In this document: piece after piece, positions 26,358 to 34,810 of the stretch
How positions within the stretch are numbered: the stretch's first letter is position 1
Layout: the number at the start of each line of letters is the position of its first letter
NCBI GenBank assembly: GCA_047639475.1
Contig: JBLIOD010000009.1
Span: 8,364-72,363, forward strand
Length of the DNA stretch: 64,000 nt
Reading direction: 5' to 3'
From: JAAELZ01 sp047639475
GTDB lineage: Bacteria > Pseudomonadota > Gammaproteobacteria > Arenicellales > Poriferihabitantaceae
Made by a program: the position numbers and the translations under genes
Notes under the pieces: model-generated
Told to the model about the DNA's origin: nothing
Databases searched by the model: none
Seen by the model: the letters and a program-made list of their open reading frames with translations, nothing else

Positions 26358-27059
26358 ATGCTAGCGAATCGGTCAATCGCGGTGATTATTCCTGCTCTCA
26401 ACGAGGAGCAAGCAATCCGTCATGTACTACAAGATCTACCGGCGTTTATCGATCAAATTATCGTCGTTGATAACGGGTCTACCGACCGCACAGCCTTGGT
26501 GGCAAAGCAGTCTGGCGCTCAAGTCATAGCTGAGTCTAGGCGCGGATACGGCTCGGCTTGTTTAGCGGGTATCAGTGTTTGCAACTGTGACATCGTTGCA
26601 TTTATTGACGGTGACTACAGCGATTACCCTCAAGATTTACAGCTATTAGTTAGCGCCGTGGTTACTAAACAGGCCGATTTGAGCATCGGTAGCCGAATAT
26701 CGGCCTTTTGCAGTGAAGGGGCGATGCTTTGGCATCAGCGTGCTGGCAACTGGTTCATGTGCTGTTTGATCAGCGTACTACACGGTGCACAATTTAGCGA
26801 CTTAGGTCCGATGCGTTGCATTGAAATGGCCACGCTTAGAAAACTGAATATGGTTGATAAGGATTATGGCTGGACAACCGAAATGCAGATAAAGGCCAGC
26901 CAGCAGCAATTGGCTATCAAGGAAATACCGGTGCGCTATCGCACACGAATAGGCACGTCTAAAATTTCGGGCACCTTAAAAGGCACCTTACTTGCCGCCT
27001 ACAAGATCACTTATTGGACTATAAAACTGTTTATCTCCAAGCCTCATAGAGCTACCTAA
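26358..27059 (+). CDS. GT2-family glycosyltransferase (DPM1-like)
   Basis: 233 aa. The N-terminal GT-A domain reads SIAVIIPALNEEQAIRHVL, then VVDNGSTDRTALVAKQSGAQ and GYGSACLAG, with the DXD-containing FIDGDYSDYP. RYRTRIGTSKISGTLKG is typical of dolichyl-phosphate sugar synthase-like enzymes. It should transfer a sugar to a polyprenyl phosphate or a small acceptor; I cannot say which. It starts 1 nt after the DUF547 stop. Confidence 0.84.
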   Translation: MLANRSIAVIIPALNEEQAIRHVLQDLPAFIDQIIVVDNGSTDRTALVAKQSGAQVIAESRRGYGSACLAGISVCNCDIVAFIDGDYSDYPQDLQLLVSAVVTKQADLSIGSRISAFCSEGAMLWHQRAGNWFMCCLISVLHGAQFSDLGPMRCIEMATLRKLNMVDKDYGWTTEMQIKASQQQLAIKEIPVRYRTRIGTSKISGTLKGTLLAAYKITYWTIKLFISKPHRAT

Positions 27060-27171
27060 CAGAGGAACAGTACAAGATATTTCCCTAGGTTACATGTCTG
27101 AATTATTTAAAGGTGATCCCGCGTTTCAAAGCTAAGTTAAACTAACGCCAATCTCGTTTTACGTACTCAAC

Positions 27172-28155
27172 ATGATCGCACTTCAAGACATTGTCACCGC
27201 TGCTGAAAAGATAGCACCTCATAGCGTATACACGCCTTTATTGGAATCTGACTTACTCAATCAACAGTTGGGTGGGCGCGTATTGTTTAAAGCTGAATGC
27301 TTACAGCGCACAGGCGCCTTTAAAATCCGCGGCGCACTGAATAAATTACTCTCGCTAAGTGAGGCCGAAAAGGCCAAAGGGATCATCGCTTACTCATCTG
27401 GAAATCATGCACAAGCCGTTGCACTGGCATCACAATTATTGAACATAGATGCCAAGATCATTATTCCTGAAGATGCCCCTAAGTTAAAAATAAACAATAC
27501 TCGGGCGTATGGCGCAGAGGTCATCTTATATAACCGCTATACCGAGAGCCGTGAACAGCTTGCGCAAGACGTCGCCGATCAAGAGGGCCGAGTGTTGGTC
27601 CCGCCCTATAACGATATTGACGTCATCACCGGCCAAGCAACCGTGGGGTTAGAAATTAGCCAGCAGCTTGATACTCTTGGCATTCAAGCTGATGCGCTAC
27701 TCTGCCCCTGCGGCGGCGGCGGCTTAATGGCGGGGCTTTCAAGCGCTATCAGATTCCATTCTAAAGAGATGGCTATTTATTCGGTTGAACCCGAAGGTTT
27801 TGACGACACCAAACGCTCGTTAGAGAGCGGCGAAATATTGAGCATTGATCCCGAACAACGATCTATCTGCGATTCCATCGTCACACCTTGCCCAGGCACA
27901 CTCACTTTCCCCATTAATCAAAAAAATCTCACTGGGGGTTTGGTGGTTACTGATACAGCTGTCAAACAAGCCCTAAAGGTCGCGTACACCCAGCTTAAGC
28001 TAACCGTCGAACCGGGCGCCAGCGTTGGCTTAGCCGCATTGCTAAGTGGCGAATTTGATGCCACTAACAAAACGGTAGTGGTGGTGTTATCGGGCGGGAA
28101 TATTGATATTGAAGACTTCCACCGAATTATCCATGATACGGCAGACGAAAGCTAA
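27172..28155 (+). CDS. Threonine/serine dehydratase-like PLP enzyme
   Basis: 327 aa, fold-type II PLP enzyme. The PLP-binding Lys lies in QRTGAFKIRGALNKL, the phosphate or substrate loop is SSGNHAQAVALASQLL, and the Gly-rich loop is CGGGGLMAGLSSA. No ACT regulatory domain, so it resembles catabolic TdcB, serine racemase or hydroxyaspartate dehydratase rather than biosynthetic IlvA. The TRAP transporter operon is convergent 10 nt away, but nothing proves a shared substrate. A family tree would be needed to choose between threonine, serine and threo-3-hydroxyaspartate. Confidence 0.84.
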   Translation: MIALQDIVTAAEKIAPHSVYTPLLESDLLNQQLGGRVLFKAECLQRTGAFKIRGALNKLLSLSEAEKAKGIIAYSSGNHAQAVALASQLLNIDAKIIIPEDAPKLKINNTRAYGAEVILYNRYTESREQLAQDVADQEGRVLVPPYNDIDVITGQATVGLEISQQLDTLGIQADALLCPCGGGGLMAGLSSAIRFHSKEMAIYSVEPEGFDDTKRSLESGEILSIDPEQRSICDSIVTPCPGTLTFPINQKNLTGGLVVTDTAVKQALKVAYTQLKLTVEPGASVGLAALLSGEFDATNKTVVVVLSGGNIDIEDFHRIIHDTADES

Positions 28156-28164
28156 ACGATACCT

Positions 28165-29571
28165 CTAGAGAACCAAAAACTGGGAAGGCAACCACAGCAC
28201 TATAGTCGGAAAGGCTATCAACACGGCGATAGTCACAAAATCAGCGATAAAAAATGGCGTACAGCCACGAAAGACATCTTGCACAGTGACTTCGGGACGA
28301 ACGCCCGCCACCACGAAGCAATTTAAACCTATCGGCGGTGTAATCAGGCACAACTCCGCCATCTTAACCACAATGATGCCAAACCAAATAGCGCATCCGG
28401 TGCCAGACACGCCAAACGCAGAGTCGACTGCGGCCACTTCCAAGCCGCCATTTAGCGCTATCACGGCAGGGAACACAACTGGCAGTGTTAATAACAACAT
28501 ACCTATGGCATCCATGAACATGCCTAGCAGCGCGTAAGCCGCGAGAATGAGCAATAATGTCAACATCGGGCTTTGATCTAAGGCCGCTATCCAATTCGCA
28601 AAGGCTCGGGGTAAATCAGCAAAACCTAAAAACCGCACATAAAGCAATACACCCCAAATAATGGTGAAGATCACCACCGTGAGCTTCCCTGTTTCTAACA
28701 AGGCATCTTTGAGTTGGGGCCATTTCATCCCCTTATACAGCGCCATACACAATATGACGAAGGCACCCAAGGAGCCTGCCTCAGTGGGCGTTCCCACTCC
28801 CCCATAAATGCAAATCACAATGATGCCCACCACGAAAAAGATCGGCAAGGCAGCAGGCAAAGAAGCAAACCGCTCTTTCCACGTATATCCAGTAACCGGT
28901 GGGCCTAAGTTTTTATTAAATTTGGCTAACAACACGATCAAACTACCGTAAATAAGCGCTGACACCATTCCGGGTAAAAAGCCTGCCATCAATAACGCGC
29001 CGACATCTTGCTCTACAATGATGGCATAGATAACTAAAATAGCAGAGGGTGGAATCAAGGAAGCCAAAGTGCCACCTGCTGCTACCACGCCTGCCGCAAA
29101 GCGCTTGTCGTAACCCAGCTTTAGCATTTCAGGAATGGCAATGCGAGCAAACACCGCCGCTGTTGCCACTGAAGCACCCGAGACAGCCGCAAAGCCTGCA
29201 GTGGAAAATACTGTCGCCACGCCCATACCGCCAGGCAACCAGCCTACCCAGCGTTTGGCAGCTTCAAATAAAGCGCGTGTTAAGCCTGCATGATAGGCCA
29301 AAAAACCAATGAGTATAAACGTGGGAATTAACGATAGCGCGAGTGTGGACACCTTTGAATGCGGTACTGTGCCCGCCATCTTTACCGCCACCCAAAATCC
29401 TTTTTCAAAACCAAGCTTCGCACTAAAAATCCAAACCAGCCCTAAAAATCCCGCTAACGCCGCCGCCAATCCGACTCGCATTCCCAAGAACACAATACTA
29501 ACCATAAAGATGGTCACCCAAATGCCAATCTCTAAAGAGGGCATGGCAAATAGGGTATCAATGAGGCTCAT
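28165..29571 (-). CDS. dctM: TRAP transporter large permease subunit DctM
   Basis: 468 aa, about 12 membrane segments; the ion-coupled translocation subunit of a TRAP system. Seen: SGASVATAAVFARIAIPEM and the GGTLASLIPPSAILVIYAI segment, typical of DctM. The start overlaps the dctQ stop by one base (TAATG), so translational coupling is expected. It is the last gene of dctP-dctQ-dctM, converging on the dehydratase gene. Confidence 0.93.
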   Translation of the reverse strand: MSLIDTLFAMPSLEIGIWVTIFMVSIVFLGMRVGLAAALAGFLGLVWIFSAKLGFEKGFWVAVKMAGTVPHSKVSTLALSLIPTFILIGFLAYHAGLTRALFEAAKRWVGWLPGGMGVATVFSTAGFAAVSGASVATAAVFARIAIPEMLKLGYDKRFAAGVVAAGGTLASLIPPSAILVIYAIIVEQDVGALLMAGFLPGMVSALIYGSLIVLLAKFNKNLGPPVTGYTWKERFASLPAALPIFFVVGIIVICIYGGVGTPTEAGSLGAFVILCMALYKGMKWPQLKDALLETGKLTVVIFTIIWGVLLYVRFLGFADLPRAFANWIAALDQSPMLTLLLILAAYALLGMFMDAIGMLLLTLPVVFPAVIALNGGLEVAAVDSAFGVSGTGCAIWFGIIVVKMAELCLITPPIGLNCFVVAGVRPEVTVQDVFRGCTPFFIADFVTIAVLIAFPTIVLWLPSQFLVL

Positions 29572-30197
29572 TATTTACTCTCCTCAGCAACCGCGCCAGA
29601 AACCGCTGCCGCTTCCTTGATAGCCAGTGTGGCGACATCTTCTCTTATAGGCACTGCGATAGGATGTACTTTATTGAGCTTAAAAGCCCGTAAATAAGCC
29701 CAAATTTGTAAACTTAAACGCAAGCTTAAAATAAACAACGCAATGGGCACCACCAATTTAGCTGGCCAAGTGGGTAGTTCAATATCTAAAGAGGAATCTC
29801 CAATACTAAATGCTCTGTAGAAATGTAAGTAAGAGCCATAAGTCAGAACGATACTGAGTAACAGCATACAAAATGTGGTGAATGCTTCGGCTAACCACAG
29901 GGCACGCCCTTTTAGTCGCCCGATCAGCATATCCATGCGTATATGCCCGCCTAAACGCTGCGCGTAAGAGACACCCAAGACAGCAAAGAATACGATCGCT
30001 TGCTCGATAATATCGACGTAACCCATCACGGGCGCATTAAATAACCAACGCCCTAGCGAATTAGCCGTGGCGAGAAATATAAGTCCCAATATCGCCAAGC
30101 CGCCAATAAATACAAACACCGTTTCGAGTTTGAATAAGCCTCGGTCTAAACGACTCAGCAGACTATGGTCTTCGGCAACTTCAGAATTCGTAGACAC
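29571..30197 (-). CDS. dctQ: TRAP transporter small permease subunit DctQ
   Basis: 208 aa with four predicted membrane segments (about 28-50, 66-84, 106-128, 148-170). The YAQRLGGHIRMDMLIGRL motif is characteristic of DctQ. It pairs with DctM in the membrane. A 31-nt stem-loop lies between dctP and this gene. The C-terminal tail is Ala/Val-rich and cytoplasmic. Confidence 0.9.
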   Translation of the reverse strand: MSTNSEVAEDHSLLSRLDRGLFKLETVFVFIGGLAILGLIFLATANSLGRWLFNAPVMGYVDIIEQAIVFFAVLGVSYAQRLGGHIRMDMLIGRLKGRALWLAEAFTTFCMLLLSIVLTYGSYLHFYRAFSIGDSSLDIELPTWPAKLVVPIALFILSLRLSLQIWAYLRAFKLNKVHPIAVPIREDVATLAIKEAAAVSGAVAEESK

Positions 30198-30227
30198 TTA
30201 AGCAACAAACCAGTTTAAGATGTGTAA

Positions 30228-30258
30228 TGAACTAGGGCAGTGAGAATGCCCTAGTTCA
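30228..30258. promoter_or_regulatory. Stem-loop between dctP and dctQ
   Basis: TGAACTAGGGCA (30228-30239) and TGCCCTAGTTCA (30247-30258) form a perfect 12-bp stem with a 7-nt loop, 16 nt after the dctP stop. No long T-run follows in the dctP direction. Such intergenic structures can partially terminate transcription or protect dctP RNA, raising the binding protein above the permease, as known in other dct operons. Confidence 0.72.
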
Positions 30259-30274
30259 TCCAAGATGCTAATGA

Positions 30275-31276
30275 CTACTCTGCAAACAAGGCTGCGGTGT
30301 GGTCAAAAAGTGCTTGAGAATCGAAATCACCCGCGTATTTTGCAACCCAAGCAGCGCGTACATCGGCTGCAACGCCGTTTAACTCTGCCACTTGAGCCGC
30401 GTCAAAAGTGACCGCATCCAAGCCTGCCTCTTTAACCGCCACATCAAACTTACCGATGGTGTTGTTTTCGTAGTTATCGATGTAATACGCCATAGCACCT
30501 TCAATTGAACCCATTAAAGCATCACGATTAGCATCAGACAAGTCTGCCAAGGAATCGGTGTTTACAATCACTGGGCAATCAGCGGAGCCCAAGTTTAGAT
30601 TAGTAGTGAACCATTTACCCACAGAGTATGATTTGGTGGCCAAATGTAGGTGTTGTGCACCACCCGGTCCATCGATTACGCCCGAATCCATAGACTGGCG
30701 TACTTCAGAAAACGGTACGTTGGTTTTGACCGCGCCATAGTTCGCTAACACCGACAGCATTCCGCCCGGGCCACGCACTCTTAATCCATCAAAATCAGCC
30801 AAGGTTTGCGGTGTGTCTCCTTTTGCGACAATATTATATTGAGGTAAAGGCGTCGGCATCAAAATAGTGGCATTCCAACGACCTAAGTCTTTTACTACTA
30901 ATGGGTGAGCGTGAACACTGTCCAGAATTTCACGCACTCGGCTAAGCGATAAATCCTTTAGAAAAGGCAGCTCGACCGCTGTAATGGTAGGGTTCTTTCC
31001 TGGATGGTAGAACGAGCAGGTTTGCGCCATCTCGAACGCACCAATTGAAATACCATCCAAGTTTTCTTTTGACTTAGACAGACCACCGTAGGAGATATTC
31101 AAAGTGAAATCTCCGCCTGATTTTTCAGCCACTAGTTCTGCTAGTTTCTCTACATGCTCTGTAAACGCCCTGCGCTTGCCCCATAGGGAAACATTCCACT
31201 CAAGGCTCATCGCTTCAGCTGAAAATGCCAAAGCCACAGCGGCTATTGTTAATTTAGTATATTTTATGTTCATCAT
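30275..31276 (-). CDS. dctP: TRAP transporter substrate-binding protein DctP
   Basis: 333 aa; start chosen from the strong GAGGAGAG just upstream. A Sec signal peptide (about 1-23) is followed by the DctP fold, with GLRVRGPGGMLSVLANYGA and the substrate-carboxylate Arg region (LRVRGPGG). It delivers a substrate to DctQM. The substrate cannot be named; it might be a C4-dicarboxylate or another organic acid. It is the first gene of the operon; its promoter should lie in 31277-31382. Confidence 0.9.
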   Translation of the reverse strand: MMNIKYTKLTIAAVALAFSAEAMSLEWNVSLWGKRRAFTEHVEKLAELVAEKSGGDFTLNISYGGLSKSKENLDGISIGAFEMAQTCSFYHPGKNPTITAVELPFLKDLSLSRVREILDSVHAHPLVVKDLGRWNATILMPTPLPQYNIVAKGDTPQTLADFDGLRVRGPGGMLSVLANYGAVKTNVPFSEVRQSMDSGVIDGPGGAQHLHLATKSYSVGKWFTTNLNLGSADCPVIVNTDSLADLSDANRDALMGSIEGAMAYYIDNYENNTIGKFDVAVKEAGLDAVTFDAAQVAELNGVAADVRAAWVAKYAGDFDSQALFDHTAALFAE

Positions 31277-31382
31277 CTCTCCTCAAATTAGTTGTTTTCT
31301 ACAAACCGCTCTCATGCTAAATCAGCATTTGGCAGATGGGGCAGTCTGCGCTAATTGCTCCAAAACTTCAAAACTATTTTAT

Positions 31383-32705
31383 CTATAGTGAAACCTTAAT
31401 CTTGTTTCGCTGACTTAAATGTCGAACTCCATAAATAAGCACTGCTATCCCCAGAATCCCCATCTCAAGCCAGACAGCCCAATCTGCCATTTCATAGGCA
31501 TGCAGCCCTGACTCTAGCCAGTTAATGCCCGTCACATAGCTTAACAACAACGCAATACTGAATGACCAAGCCCACATCGATGGACGAATAACTGCAAAAG
31601 CCAGTATCCAAATTCCATACCAAGCATTAAAAACTGGCGAAAGCAGCAAGAAGACGGCGAACAATATATCCCCGCGGGGTAAACCATTTAGCGTGCGGGT
31701 TGGCCACCATATAAGAAGGTAAGTCCCCCATAAAGCGGTGAACAACGCCAAAGCGATTAACCTTGCACTGGTATCATTAAATAGCGTCGTCAAGCCCAAG
31801 AACACAGTGGGATTAAACAACCAGCTACTTGCGAAAATACTCAATATTGACGTGCCACCATCTCCTATCAGCAAAAATGGCAAGTACCATACAGCCACTG
31901 TAATCACGAACACTATCCACGCCCTTGGTGGTAATAACAATAGTAAGAACGGCGCAAGCACCAGAGCAAATACTTTCGCCGCACAAGCACAGGCTAACGC
32001 GGCAGCTGCCAATAAGGGCCTTCGAGTCCGTCCCAAGTAAAATGCCCATAGCAATAAAAACACTGACACCACATCGGGATGCGCTGTAAACGCAAACTCC
32101 TTCAGAACCAAGGGGCACCAAGCGTATAGCATTACATTGCGAGGCGAGGTGTAGAGAGACAAAATAACAATAACGCCGATATCAAAGCTCGCCATCAGTA
32201 TTTGCAACACACTGACATTGGCAGGCGAGACCCAACTACTGATCGCGAATAACACCTCTAATACGGGGCCATAAATGGTTGCAAGATGAGGGTTATTAAC
32301 CCAATTAAGGGTATCGGCGCATTCTCGCGATAAGTTGTTGCCTGCAAACAAGGATAAGGGCGAAACGCCGTATGGATTGCCGTACTCCAAGAACACGCAG
32401 CCATCCAGCATAAAGCGGTACTGATCATCCTCCATGACCGGCGCACCTACTAGCGCTATCAAACGATAAATAACCGCCCAGCCCAGAACGAAACCAAAAG
32501 ACATTTCAAAGCTTACGTTTTTGGTTACTCCATAAAAGCCGAATAGTATGGCGCTCATGCTTCCCATCAAACCTAAGAAAGGAAATAACGTCACACCTCC
32601 GGGTTGTTTCGACCAAATCGCTAAACAAAAGTAGCCCAATGCCAAGGCCACCGCGACACAGTGGATAGCATAAGAAGTCGATTTTCGCGAAGAAGATAGT
32701 TGCAT
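31383..32705 (-). CDS. GT-C-like multi-pass membrane protein (GT87/DUF2029-type mannosyltransferase-like)
   Basis: 440 aa with about 10-11 membrane segments. The first extramembrane loop carries an acidic motif APVMEDDQYRFMLDGCVF, then YGNPYG. This is similar to GT-C enzymes that take a polyprenyl-phosphate sugar. LLLLWAFYLGRTRRPLLAAAA is a membrane helix with a basic end. It might use a substrate made by the DPM1-like enzyme in this region, but that is only an inference. It is divergent from the CxxCP gene pair. Confidence 0.7.
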   Translation of the reverse strand: MQLSSSRKSTSYAIHCVAVALALGYFCLAIWSKQPGGVTLFPFLGLMGSMSAILFGFYGVTKNVSFEMSFGFVLGWAVIYRLIALVGAPVMEDDQYRFMLDGCVFLEYGNPYGVSPLSLFAGNNLSRECADTLNWVNNPHLATIYGPVLEVLFAISSWVSPANVSVLQILMASFDIGVIVILSLYTSPRNVMLYAWCPLVLKEFAFTAHPDVVSVFLLLWAFYLGRTRRPLLAAAALACACAAKVFALVLAPFLLLLLPPRAWIVFVITVAVWYLPFLLIGDGGTSILSIFASSWLFNPTVFLGLTTLFNDTSARLIALALFTALWGTYLLIWWPTRTLNGLPRGDILFAVFLLLSPVFNAWYGIWILAFAVIRPSMWAWSFSIALLLSYVTGINWLESGLHAYEMADWAVWLEMGILGIAVLIYGVRHLSQRNKIKVSL

Positions 32706-32793
32706 ACAATTAGTTATTTCACTGCCCTTACCCCGAACTAAATTTATATTCGGCAGTCTGTATAGAGACTATTCTACCGTTTCGATTTAGAAC

Positions 32794-33111
32794 ATGACTA
32801 AATTAATCAGTTTACTTATTTTAACCCTGACGCTCGTTAGTGGAAACTTATATGCCTCTGGCGACACAAGTAGCTCAGAGGGCGATGACGATGCAATCAG
32901 CAACTACTTTCAAAGTAAATACGACTTTGAAAAGCAAGTGATGGAGAGTCGCATCTTATGTGCAGATTGTCCTTTAGCGGGTACCGAACTGGACATACAA
33001 GGCGTTGAAGATATTTCGATGCAACTCAAAGAAGAAGGCGGACTCGCGACGACACTTTCCAAAAAGCAACGCAAAGCCGCTAACTACTACTTAAAAAAAC
33101 GTTTTTTGTAA
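32794..33111 (+). CDS. Small secreted CxxCP protein, paralogue 1
   Basis: 105 aa. Signal peptide about 1-22 (LLILTLTLVSGNLYAS). An acidic linker follows, then FEKQVMESRILCADCPLAGTE with Cys56-x2-Cys59, a short helix-rich end and LSKKQRKAANYYLKKRF. It is not a cytochrome because no His follows the second Cys. The neighbour at 33199 is a clear paralogue. I know no function; metal binding or a thiol-redox role is possible. Confidence 0.78.
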   Translation: MTKLISLLILTLTLVSGNLYASGDTSSSEGDDDAISNYFQSKYDFEKQVMESRILCADCPLAGTELDIQGVEDISMQLKEEGGLATTLSKKQRKAANYYLKKRFL

Positions 33112-33198
33112 CACAGCCATACCGCCATTTGATATGGTCACTAAATCATTCAAAAGTCACTATACCGACTGTAACCAACACTTTACCCACTCATCATT

Positions 33199-33507
33199 AT
33201 GATTAAATTTATAACTTCCTGTATTTTAGCTTGCACCCTAATTAGCGGAGCTACCTTTGCTTCTGGTGGCTCAGTCCAAAATGCTTATTATCAAGACAGA
33301 TATCACTTAGGGAAGCGCATATTTTTAACAAAACTTTTGTGCACTGGCTGCCCAATGGAAGGTGTTGAGATGGACGCCACTGCCTTTGAGAACGTTTATC
33401 CTAAACTGCGTAAAGGCGGTGAATATGATGGACTGCTATCAAAGGAAGAGCGTAAGGCAGCTAAGTATTGGGTGAAAACACATTTAGCGGGTTCGCGATC
33501 GCGATAG
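33199..33507 (+). CDS. Small secreted CxxCP protein, paralogue 2
   Basis: 102 aa. Signal peptide about 1-21 (SCILACTLISGATFAS), then YHLGKRIFLTKLLCTGCPME with Cys48-x2-Cys51, a linker and LSKEERKAAKYWVKTHL. It matches the first paralogue in the CxxCP block, the following (E/K)...D segment and the LSK(E/K)(E/Q)RKAA(K/N)Y end. The 87-nt gap between the two contains no obvious terminator, so they could be one unit. Function unknown. Confidence 0.78.
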   Translation: MIKFITSCILACTLISGATFASGGSVQNAYYQDRYHLGKRIFLTKLLCTGCPMEGVEMDATAFENVYPKLRKGGEYDGLLSKEERKAAKYWVKTHLAGSRSR

Positions 33508-33553
33508 CTTTTTGCCTGACAGCTAAACAGGGGATGAGCTAAAAAATGTTTAT

Positions 33554-34681
33554 TCAGCTATCACTGACAATGAATGATGCCTGAGATTCTGCAATCGGTT
33601 TAGGCCCAGGTTCTTCAGCAAACATCACTCCCAAACCCAGCAGTCTAACGGGCCTTTGGCCACGAGCAAACGCTTTTTCACAAAGACCTTTATATGCCTC
33701 AATATCTGGCACATCACCTTGAGCTTGTGCGGTAGTGGTAACAAAATTGCTAAAGCGCACCTTCACCACTAACGCTTTTATTGTCATCGGATGGTAAGTC
33801 TTGTTTAGCTTTTCCGAGCGCTGCTTATGGCGATCCTGCTCCCTTTGCAATCTAGTTAAGAAGCTTTCGAACAACACATTTAGTGCTTCTAAACAGGCCA
33901 ACAAATCAGGCAGGTCTTTTTCGTAGGTATCTTCAATACTTAACGATTTACTCGCGCCATCAATCGTCACTGGCCGGTTATCAATCCCGCGACAACGATA
34001 ATATAAATCACCACCCCAACTGCCAAAGTGATGTGTCAACTTTTCTTGGCTCAACGTTTGTAAATCAGCACAGGTATACAAACCGAGTTTATGCATCTTG
34101 CCTGTGGTTACTTTGCCCACCCCGTGAATTCTTTTCACTTCAAGCGGAGTCATGAAATCAAGCACCTGGCTAGGCGGCACCACCGTTTGGCCATTGGGCT
34201 TTTGCCAATCGCTGGCAATTTTAGCCACCAATTTGTTCGGGGCTACACCTGCCGATGCGGTTAGGCCGGTAGTCTCTAATATACGCTTGCGTATTTCCAA
34301 GGCAATCAAGCTCGCACTACCTTTACATCGACCAGAGCCAGTTACATCGAGATACGCTTCGTCTAGCGACAAAGGCTGAACTAGGTCAGTGTAATCATGA
34401 AAAATACTGCGAATTTGATTCGACACTGTTTTATACAGAGGCATGTTAACCGGCACCCGAATCAAGGGAGGGCATTGCCGGAAAGCCGTCGCCATCGGCA
34501 TGGCTGAATGCACCCCGAAAGCACGTGCTTCGTATGAACAGGCCGCCACCACACCTCTTCCATTGGGCGAACCCCCTACAGCCAAGGGCTTGCCCTTGAG
34601 CATTGGGTTCTCCCGAGCTTCAACCGCTGCGTAGAAACAATCCATGTCAATATGGATTATTTTACGCTGCGCTTTTGCCAC
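33554..34681 (-). CDS. dinB: DNA polymerase IV (Y-family translesion polymerase)
   Basis: 375 aa. The N-terminal IIHIDMDCFYAAVEARENP holds the first catalytic Asp; VQPLSLDEAYLDVT has the second Asp and Glu. The little-finger domain lies at about 240-345. It extends the primer past lesions and is usually SOS-induced. No clear LexA box was seen in the short divergent spacer (34682-34810). It does not show the C-terminal beta-clamp pentapeptide clearly; the last residues are IAESQASFIVSDS. Confidence 0.94.
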   Translation of the reverse strand: MAKAQRKIIHIDMDCFYAAVEARENPMLKGKPLAVGGSPNGRGVVAACSYEARAFGVHSAMPMATAFRQCPPLIRVPVNMPLYKTVSNQIRSIFHDYTDLVQPLSLDEAYLDVTGSGRCKGSASLIALEIRKRILETTGLTASAGVAPNKLVAKIASDWQKPNGQTVVPPSQVLDFMTPLEVKRIHGVGKVTTGKMHKLGLYTCADLQTLSQEKLTHHFGSWGGDLYYRCRGIDNRPVTIDGASKSLSIEDTYEKDLPDLLACLEALNVLFESFLTRLQREQDRHKQRSEKLNKTYHPMTIKALVVKVRFSNFVTTTAQAQGDVPDIEAYKGLCEKAFARGQRPVRLLGLGVMFAEEPGPKPIAESQASFIVSDS

Positions 34682-34810
34682 AGGTAGCCTCTTCGTATTT
34701 AGCGGTCATTGGGCTATTTTAGCGAGTCCTTGAGGTTTAGATAACGTTTAATTTTACGTTATAATCCGCGTCCGTTTAACGCACTGGGATTACCCCTCAG
34801 CCAGCTGACA

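Noticed and set aside
32794..33507. CxxCP motifs as cytochrome c haem sites
   Set aside because: The next residue after the second Cys is Pro, not His, so no haem c can attach by the usual motif.
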